DNA of 64,000 nucleotides. Origin: Nipponacmea schrenckii. Its lineage: Eukaryota; Mollusca; Gastropoda; Lottiidae. Shown in pieces: positions 56,511-64,000 of this stretch. A program made the translations under genes and the position numbers. The notes below the pieces were generated by a model that was not told the DNA's origin, did no database searches, and saw only the letters and a program-made list of their open reading frames with translations. The stretch spans positions 3,658,001-3,722,000 of the forward strand of contig JAUJPP010000011.1 of the NCBI GenBank assembly GCA_030562195.1. The letters are read 5' to 3'. The stretch's first letter is position 1. Each line of letters starts with the position of its first letter.

Positions 56511-59500
56511 TGAACTTGACATGTTCTGACGTTATCGGGCGACCTATTTTGCAATCATTGCAGTTTTTAAAATTAGTCACTAACCCTAAAAATAGAGCAG
56601 TATTTCATTGAGTCTCTATGTTAAAATGGACCACTGTTAATACAAACAACCTACACAGCAAAAAATGTCATCTTATTCACTCACTTTAAACCTCCCCTAT
56701 AACATTATAACACAATATAATACAATGAAAGTTTTCATTTCAGAAAAATTCAACCTTCTAAGAAAAGTGTTCATCCCTTTCACACGCTTTATGCTTTACT
56801 TCCTCTAGGAAGACTTAGAGCTACCTTTAGATCAAACCAGAGCAGTTCCATAATTTCACTCTAACCAGACACAAGATAAGATTATGTTAAGAAACTTTTC
56901 GTCCTCCATTTTGGCTTACTTTTATCTACATCTGGGAATGTCTATATAAATTTTACTAGAACATTTCGTTGAAATGAAACATTGTAGACAAATCAAATGA
57001 TCCTATATCAGGGTCCCGAGGGGGCTGGGCCCTGGCTAGTGAGAATTTAGCCCCATCAATTATCCTCTCTCAAAACATTCTTCAGATAGCAGAGATTGAT
57101 TAATTTACACAAAAAAATATACGACAAACTTTGCGATTGGGAGTTTGGCGCCTCAAAATCATCTGGGTTCTAGTTTTTGAAATTTCCCTGGGTAGGGTGA
57201 GAAACAGGACAAAAAAGGGACCCAGTCCTGGGGATGGGGCTGCATATCTAATCTATATTCTAAACACTCTACCCCCTGTATGTTGGCTACCTATTATCTT
57301 TATAATGTAAAATTAAATTGCATCAGATAACTCAAAATGTTAAATATTGTAATATTTCTGAGATATAGAAATAGGAAAGTTAACTTTTAAATCACAAGAT
57401 AAATATTCTCTGGTATTTTTACTACAACTTCTAAGATTCAAAGGTTCCACTCTGTCCAGAATCTTGTAGTTAAATCAAACTATTCCAATCAATTTGAAAA
57501 ATTCATCTTTAAATCACAGGGGGTAGTATAAACTGAACTATTGATCAACCCTCCCTCCTCTATCACTAGGGTGAGGTCTACAGGAACTTGACCCTAACAA
57601 AAAAGAATCAAGCCCTAACAACTAGTTGCTCCAGAAACTTTAATTATTCTGCTTTCTTCAAGCTTAGTCTTGACGTTGATTTAGGCGGGTCAGAAGTGCT
57701 TGTCCTGGCTTCTAGGTTTCAAAGGGGGAGACAGACACACAAAATCTGAGCGCATGCCCCAATTCTCACCTGACTCTAGGGCTGTCCATGGCGTACTCTT
57801 CAGTTTTAAATGGGTTGACACTGTAGGCCATATATTAACCTTAAGATTGGGTGTAATATACATTACGTTTTAGCTTCCAGTCTTCAGGTGGAGAAGAAAG
57901 TGTGGGATGACACGGTATGTATGTTTAGATGTGATTGTGACTTGATGCTAAGATTAAGCTGCCAGAAAGCTTGAGTTTTTCACACAACAGAGGCAGAAGT
58001 CGTGTAATTCTGATTTTCCAATCATATTATTGTATAAATTTTTGAATTTTTCATATGTGCACATGTTTGGGTATCAGGCTAATTTATAACCCCAGCCCTT
58101 GAATTTCTTGCAAAAGCTCTTTGCCATGAATCCACAAGTTTTGAAGAAAATTTTGTCCAGTCTCCTGCCAAAAGAACACACCCTAGACTTTCTACTAGAC
58201 ACCTATAGCGGTATTTACAGGTGAATGTTGACTAAATCAGGGTAGATTAACAAGGAGTATGACAAAGTTCAAGGGTTATCTTGCAATGTTGAAGGCTAAA
58301 AGGGGCATCATGAAATTTTTGAGGCCATGTTTGCCAGTTGAAGGGCATTATAAATATAATACATGAAAAGATTGGAAATATTGAGCCGCGACATGATGCA
58401 TTTGATTGTAAAAAGTCGATTTGTATTGAATATTCATTTGAATGTGAGCCAAGAAAGGACCGTCAGACTGAATAAGTTTAATACTCCGGAGTGGAGTCAG
58501 TAACTCGCCACGGTCTCAAATCTTCCTTCAGTCGCCTGCTCATTAAAATCAACGCTATAACCTTAATTTTACCATATTTGGAAAGTAGAATATCAAAATT
58601 TAAATGCCTACCTCTCTAATGGAAGGATTATTGTCCGGTTTTATTAATCCAGAGATTTATTGTAGAGGGATATATTTCCTGATGCTAACAACACATCATC
58701 GCTTGATTCTAAATACAGCCAATATCACTACACCCAACAATTACACTCACTCCCTCCGACAATTTCTTATATTTTCTTATAATGTATCCAAAACTCAAAC
58801 ATTATCAAAGTATGAATAAATAACCAATTAACACAAACACTACAATTTAAAAACATAAAGATATTTTAGATAATGTGTTTATTTTGTTAAATACAATACG
58901 TTAGAATAAAAATTCCGAGGGAGTAATGTTATTGATAGTAAGAGCAAATTGAACTACCGTTGTTTCGTATTAGTCCAGTTGTAAATGCGGTATATCGTTT
59001 ATAACCCACACGAAACAATTAAAGAGGAGGGCCAGCTATTATATACCGAGGTATCGTATTTTGGTAATTTGAACGGAATCAGTCAATATCTGGAATATTC
59101 ATTATTTTAACTGTAAATATCGTGGATAAGGAGAAAAATCACGGTATTTTAAACCGGGTTGATCCAGCTAAACATGCAGACTGAGCAGGGTGGGAGGGGA
59201 GGGAAATTGAAAGAAGCCGGGGTAATCATTGAAGTATTGGGTTAAGCGAGAGGGACTCATCCAGAAGAATAAGAGATGGTAAGATGGGGTTCGTGGGGGG
59301 GGGGGGGAGGTTGTCCTTGGCCGGATGGGGATAATTAATAAAGTTTGTTACACTTGATCTTGTAATAGTGAAATAAATCAATCCATAGAAAAAGAAAAAT
59401 TACTTCGATAAGAAGGGGTCAACTCTGTTCATTTTGGGAGAAGCGTAGGCCTAGCCTATCTATAACCCCCCCCACCCCAGGAACATTACGCTAACCCACT

Positions 59501-60059
59501 TTCAATTGAGCTAGATAGATTCTAAATAACCTTTGAATGAAATGTGTGAGAATTTAAATTACCGGAATTATAAGGTTGAATTTGAAGGTCGAAAGGTCAC
59601 TAATTGAAATTTTAAATATTTAAATTTGAAAGCGCAATGGCCAACTAGTAACAGACTTTAGAATACTGTGATACCCAGTGGGGCAGTTTCTGTGATACCT
59701 GGTTGTATTAAAGACACTACCCACCATGGTTCTTTACAAAATAGGTAAAAACATGGACATTGTGAAAACCTCAGCCATCATTTGCAAAATGTAACCAAGC
59801 AAATGAAGTCAAACTGTAAAGAGCTCTAACCGATTGTGCCATCTTTTCCTGATTCATTCCATGGTGCAATTAAAAACCTGAACATTGTAAAGACTAGACT
59901 AACAGATAGTGAAACTGTGCTAAGAAAGATTGGGATTATAGTTGGTTAGAAATGAAATGAATGGAGTTCTACGTCCTACTCATCTGCACCTAATGTGCAA
60001 ATGAAGACAGGACTAGAGTTGGTAAGAAGGTTCATCATATCTATTAAAGACATTGTAGA
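56511..60059. other. Longest low-repeat stretch, no recognised gene
   Basis: Sequence of mixed composition with few tandem repeats. A poly-G run (14 G) sits at about 59298. A SINE-1 tail fragment in reverse orientation is at about 59950-60015 (GAAATGAATGGAGTTCTACG). Short frames at 56423-56611 and 58604-58819 show no domain. It could hold introns or regulatory DNA, but I cannot identify any. Confidence 0.35.
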
Positions 60060-60140
60060 GAGGGTTTTATTTGTGTATCAGGGACACTGATAGCATCAAT
60101 TTACACCATTCTAATTTTCAATCAGACGTCTGTGGTTTCT
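60060..60140 (-). repeat. Single unit of the ~95/134-bp family, minus strand
   Basis: TTGTGTATCAGGGACACTGA, TAGCATCAATTTACACCATT and CTAATTTTCAATCAGACGTC are the reverse complement of the 5277-5990 unit. No hairpin or tandem copy. Confidence 0.85.
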
Positions 60141-61119
60141 TCAGCATAACAAAAATATAGGCTACTTGTATCACATTCGTGAAAGGGAAGTCAAATACTT
60201 AAATATTTTGGAATGGCAGCAACCACTGACGTTTGGTTGAAAATTGGAATGAAAAACTTAACAATCCCTTTACAGAAACCACAAGGAAGGGACGTAACTA
60301 TGTCAACATTTACATCTGAAGACCTTTGCAAAAAAACATAGAAATAAGTTGAGAAGAGTCGGAAGTAAAAACTAGGAGGAAGTTCGACCCGGTCGTTAAC
60401 ATGTCGAGAAGATAAAACACAGAGACATACACTCTTACTTCTAATAGATTCATCTCACGAGCCATTATTCTATAAACCAAACGTCAACATTCATTTTCTT
60501 CCTTTTAATTGAATTTATGCTCCATGACCTTCACCAGCCTTCTTTGACCTTGAAGATTAACGAGGAGACATCACGCTTGAAATGGCGGGAATTGAATTTC
60601 CTTGCAGACGATGTAAATGAATGGGAAGTGAAAGTTACCAATTTTATGACCCGATCCATAAAATGAAATTTATCGACACTATTGGCTGGATTACTTTCTG
60701 TCACGAAAAGAAATAACCTCAAATTTTATCATCACATCCGGCCACAATTCAAATCTGTAGCCTATAGGGTCAATATCTGAAAAAAAAAACCAGTCACATA
60801 GAATGCACTTCAGCCCTGAAAATTCAACTTTATGGAAACTGCGCACACGTCATTGTCAGGAGGGTCAAGTGATATATCCGGAGGGGTAAAGGGGTATGTT
60901 GTTTAGATTAGTAAAAGTAATTGGTCGGCCACCAGTATTGTTTTGGGAAAATACATCTTTACCGTGAGCGGGTTGGGCGTGTTTTTGCGTGTAGCTGCGG
61001 CTGCTTACAGTTGCCGGTATCTGTCTTCTGCTTTATTAATTTTTTGCCAAGAATGTTGGTCTTCTTTTAAATACCTTAATACCCTGGCCAAGGTGAGAGG
61101 CTTTTATTCTCTGATTAAT
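60141..61119. other. Unique sequence, slightly GC-richer
   Basis: Contains GGCGGGAATTG at about 60582 and TGACCTTGAA at about 60545 (a nuclear-receptor half-site-like word). Short frames (60531-60722 minus, 60943-61146 plus) have no recognisable domain. Confidence 0.3.
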
Positions 61120-62215
61120 CCTCTACCAGTGTCTTCTGTTCACTAGTAACCCTTATCTCTACACTCCTTTAACCCTGTGTCAGTGCCTTCTGTTGAATAG
61201 TAACTTGTTACCTTTCAACCACCCTAATCTCTACAATTAGTGAACACTGCTTTAACCCTGTACCGGTACCTTCTGTTGAATATAACTTGTTACCTTTCAA
61301 CCACCCTAATCTCTACAATTAGTGAACACTGCTTTAACCCTGTACCAGTGCCTTCTGTTGAATAGTAACTTGGTACCTTTCAACCACCCTAATCTCTACA
61401 ATTAGTGAACACTGCTTTAACCCTGTACCAGTACCTTCTGTTGAATAGTAACTTGTTACCTTTCAACAACCCTAATCTCTACAATTAGTGAACACTACTT
61501 TAACCCTGTACCAGTACCTTCTGTTGAATAGCAACTTGTTACCTTTCAACCACCCTAATCTCTACAATTAGTGAACACTGCTTTAACCCTGTACCAGTAC
61601 CCTTTGTTGAATAGTAACTTGTTACCTTTCAACCACCCAAATCTCTACAATTAGTGAACACTGCTTTAACCCTGTACCAGTACCTTCTGTTGAATAGTAA
61701 CTTGTTACCTTTCAACCACCCTAATCTCTACAATTAGTGAACACTGCTTTAACCCTGTGCCAGTACCTTCTGTTGAATAGTAACTTGTTACCTTTCAACC
61801 ACCCTAATCTCTACAATTAGTGAACACTGCTTTAACCCTGTACCGGTACCTTCTGTTGAATAGTAACTTGTTACCTTTCAACCACCCTAATCTCTACAAT
61901 TAGTGAACACTGCTTTAACCCTGTACCAGTGCCTTCTGTTGAATAGTAACTTGTTACCTTTCAACCACCCTAATCTCTACAATTAGTGAACACTGCTTTA
62001 ACCCTGTACCAGTGCCTTCTGTTGAATAGTAACTTGGTACCTTTCAACCACCCTAATCTCTACAATTAGTGAACACTGCTTTAACCCTGTGCTAGTACCT
62101 TCTGTTGAATAGTAACTTGTTACCTTTCAACCACCCTAATCTCTACAATTAGTGAACACTGCTTTAACCAATGCCAATGTAACTTGTTACCTTTCATTTA
62201 CTCGAACCTCTACCA
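61120..62215. repeat. 83-bp minisatellite array B
   Basis: About 13 copies of the same 83-bp unit as 49171-50828, in the same orientation. Edge units are diverged (TTCTGTTCACTAGTAACCC at the left; CCAATGCCAATGTAACTTG at the right). The flanking repeats that bracket array A are not seen here, so only the array core is shared. Confidence 0.95.
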
Positions 62216-63342
62216 GCTTAGGTAAATAAGTTTGATTTATGGAAAGCAGCCAGTATATTTCCTGTCCTAATTAACGAGGTGGTCTGTTTACGGAGGTAAT
62301 TATAACTCAATGGTAATTTATGGCGGCTTAATCAAAGAACACCGGAATCTCAGCTAATTTTATAGAACTTCTAATACAATAACTCATAGATCAGATCATC
62401 CAGACGGCCGAGTTCTAAAGGAATACTGTAGAAATCTGGATAATTGTGTTAAATTGACTACCGGAATAAAAATGGCGGTTAATGGATAGATGTGGACTTA
62501 GTTGCTCACCTTAAAGCGACGCGTTCAGATTATAAAGGTCGATATTTTGAAGGTAATATCTTTGAAAGGTTCTCTGAAGTTGTAAACTAAATGGAGTTTC
62601 TTATCTCCCTTGGCCCAATCGGTTACAGAAAAACAAGAATTAAACTCCAATCTAGACAGACCCGAAGACTTAATGATTGTTGAGGGAAAGTAATATATCT
62701 GGGCCGGGCAATGGGGTAGGTTGAAATTGGTCTGTTGTCAAATTGTGTTCACAGTTGGCAATCAATGTCTTCGGAGGTCATTGGCCCTATTTCCCCGTAG
62801 CTACGAGTTACGGGCCTGTTTCTAGGCCTATTTCATTGCATTGACCAAAGTTTTGAGTCAACCTTCTCATCTTCCAGTTTTTTATTTCAAGAGTTTCAGC
62901 AATCAAACGTTCATTAGCTGGATGTTTCCCGCCAAATCGATAAACAGGGTTGCAGACGACCAATTTCTATCCAATCACCTTACGTAGTAAATGAGCCAAT
63001 TTGATTGGCCGACAATTAAGAAACTAATTGAAGAAGCCAGTTATTTCCGACACCTTCATTAGGCAAAATAATAAGAGTTTTGGACTGAGTTTTTGCTTGG
63101 AAAGATTCTAATATCCTCCTAAAATGGTACATACTTTCCCAGACAATATGCTATCTAAATAATCCGTCAGGGCCTGTATTAAAGGATAGGGGTAGGGGGG
63201 GGGGGTGTTGGGTTGGTGCCCTCCACAACAAATGGATTGTCCCTTGAAAAAAAATTGCACAACGATTAATTCATTACTACAAATTAACACTCACCATTGG
63301 TCCATTGCCCCTCAGAATCGAATTCATCTTATGGAAAATTAT
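62216..63342. other. Unique, relatively GC-rich sequence
   Basis: Contains the CCAAT/E2F cluster annotated separately and a G-rich run (TAGGGGTAGGGGGGGGGGTG) at about 63187-63206. No coding frame recognised. Confidence 0.35.
62925..63008. promoter_or_regulatory. CCAAT-box / E2F-like motif cluster
   Basis: TTTCCCGCCAAA at 62925-62936 matches the E2F consensus. CCAAT occurs at 62960, 62971 and 62996, and its complement ATTGG at 63004: four NF-Y-type boxes within about 50 bases. This arrangement is typical of cell-cycle gene promoters in animals. No adjacent first exon or start site is visible, so function is inferred from motif density only. Confidence 0.3.
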
Positions 63343-63349
63343 CAATTTT

Positions 63350-63440
63350 GAGGGTTTTTGATTTATTTTTTTAATTTTATTTATAGCAGCAGGAATATTT
63401 ACTGATGAATATATACTCTTATTGACCAAGTTTAAAATCT
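63350..63440 (+). mobile_element. Family F arm fragment
   Basis: TTTATTTATAGCAGCAGGAA, TATTTACTGATGAATATATA and CTCTTATTGACCAAGTTTAA match one 109-bp-type arm in the orientation of 20289-22925. It is a solitary remnant. Confidence 0.8.
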
Positions 63441-64000
63441 AAAACCCTAGAGTTTTTGAATTAGAGTTTATTCAGTGCCATTTTTGTTACTATATTTTAC
63501 AGGTAAGCATGTATAACATTAGTATTTGGAACATTAGTATAGTGTAAATTGAGGTTACGGAATTGAATATATTACAGCAAGTGACGTAACATCCATCGTT
63601 AAATACATCTTGAACTAGGGGCATTACAACGTAGCGATTTAAAATAATCTTGAGAATTATGTTGTAGCCTTATTGGAATCATGGATATGATGGCGATATG
63701 AATGTATTATATATAAGTGATAAGGAATGTCCATTATAATATTAGTCCTACCTTGTAATATCCACACATATTTTAATCCCAGAACATCAATGGCTTACAA
63801 TCTCTATTGAAACTGTACTACATCAGGGACTTGGCTGGGATTAGGGATAATGGTCAACGGATATTCTCTAGGCATTGAGCTTCATGTTAAATTAATAGAT
63901 GATAGAGATGTACGATAGAAACAGTAAGCAAGAGAGATGTTGTAAAGGGTAGAGCGCTTCCCTCGAGTAATGTACGTGCTTGTTTGAAAGATAACGAAAT
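63441..64000. other. Unique AT-rich sequence to the window edge
   Basis: No feature recognised. Confidence 0.3.

Noticed and set aside
57000..57245. Possible inverted repeat (AGCCCCATC / GATGGGGCT)
   Set aside because: Only 9 bases with about 180 between them, in a locally G/C-rich patch; chance is likely.
59145..59185. AACCGGGTTGATCCAGCTAA resembles the 5' end of 18S rRNA
   Set aside because: Similarity covers only about a dozen bases (GGTTGATCC) and the following sequence does not continue as 18S.

Overview
This is eukaryotic DNA: AT-rich, almost gene-free, and dominated by tandem repeats. There are no bacterial-style operons. The only convincing protein-coding feature is an exostosin-family (GT47) open frame at 2598-3962, preceded by a splice-acceptor-like sequence and followed by an AATAAA poly(A) signal. 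The GT47 type, two tRNA-derived SINE families (one with a body segment I associate with molluscan SINEs), short TTAA-flanked foldback elements and the abundance of minisatellites suggest a lophotrochozoan invertebrate, most likely a mollusc. That assignment is inference; no marker gene fixes it.

Layout. 1-2036: 44-bp minisatellite. 2263-2537: MITE with about 30-bp terminal inverted repeats (TIRs) abutting the GT47 exon. 4200-15000: arrays of 63, about 95/134, 55, 40 and 109 bp, plus a solo TTAA foldback element (9744-10076). 15000-20000: SINE copies around a very uniform 77-bp array. 20289-29627: large foldback-derived 109-bp arrays and 56-, 30- and 61-bp arrays. 30290-32000: 57-bp array, a LINE reverse-transcriptase tail remnant and a hammerhead-like motif. 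33600-42540: arrays of 102, 42/52, 20, 57, 76 and 63 bp. 43055-55020: SINE-tail 49-bp array, a 2.4-kb 15-bp array with no C on the + strand, then 23-, 83-, 102- (tRNA-like) and 135-bp arrays. 55421-55911: MITE with an internal hairpin. 56000-61100: the longest low-repeat stretch, without a recognisable gene. 61120-62215: a second 83-bp array. 62925-63008: a CCAAT/E2F-like motif cluster.

Summing the listed spans by eye, roughly 30 kb of the 64 kb is tandem repeat. The most interesting theme is that several arrays can be traced to pieces of dispersed mobile elements in the same window. The 109-bp arrays are one arm of a foldback MITE, the 102-bp arrays are a SINE tRNA-like head, the 49-bp array is the same SINE's tail, and the 76-bp array matches sequence joined to a second SINE family. 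The window looks like a record of satellite birth from transposons. The long open frames inside the arrays (up to 639 codons) follow from stop-free repeat units and are not annotated as genes. Several degenerate patches look like assembly consensus artefacts. All period and copy counts were made by eye.
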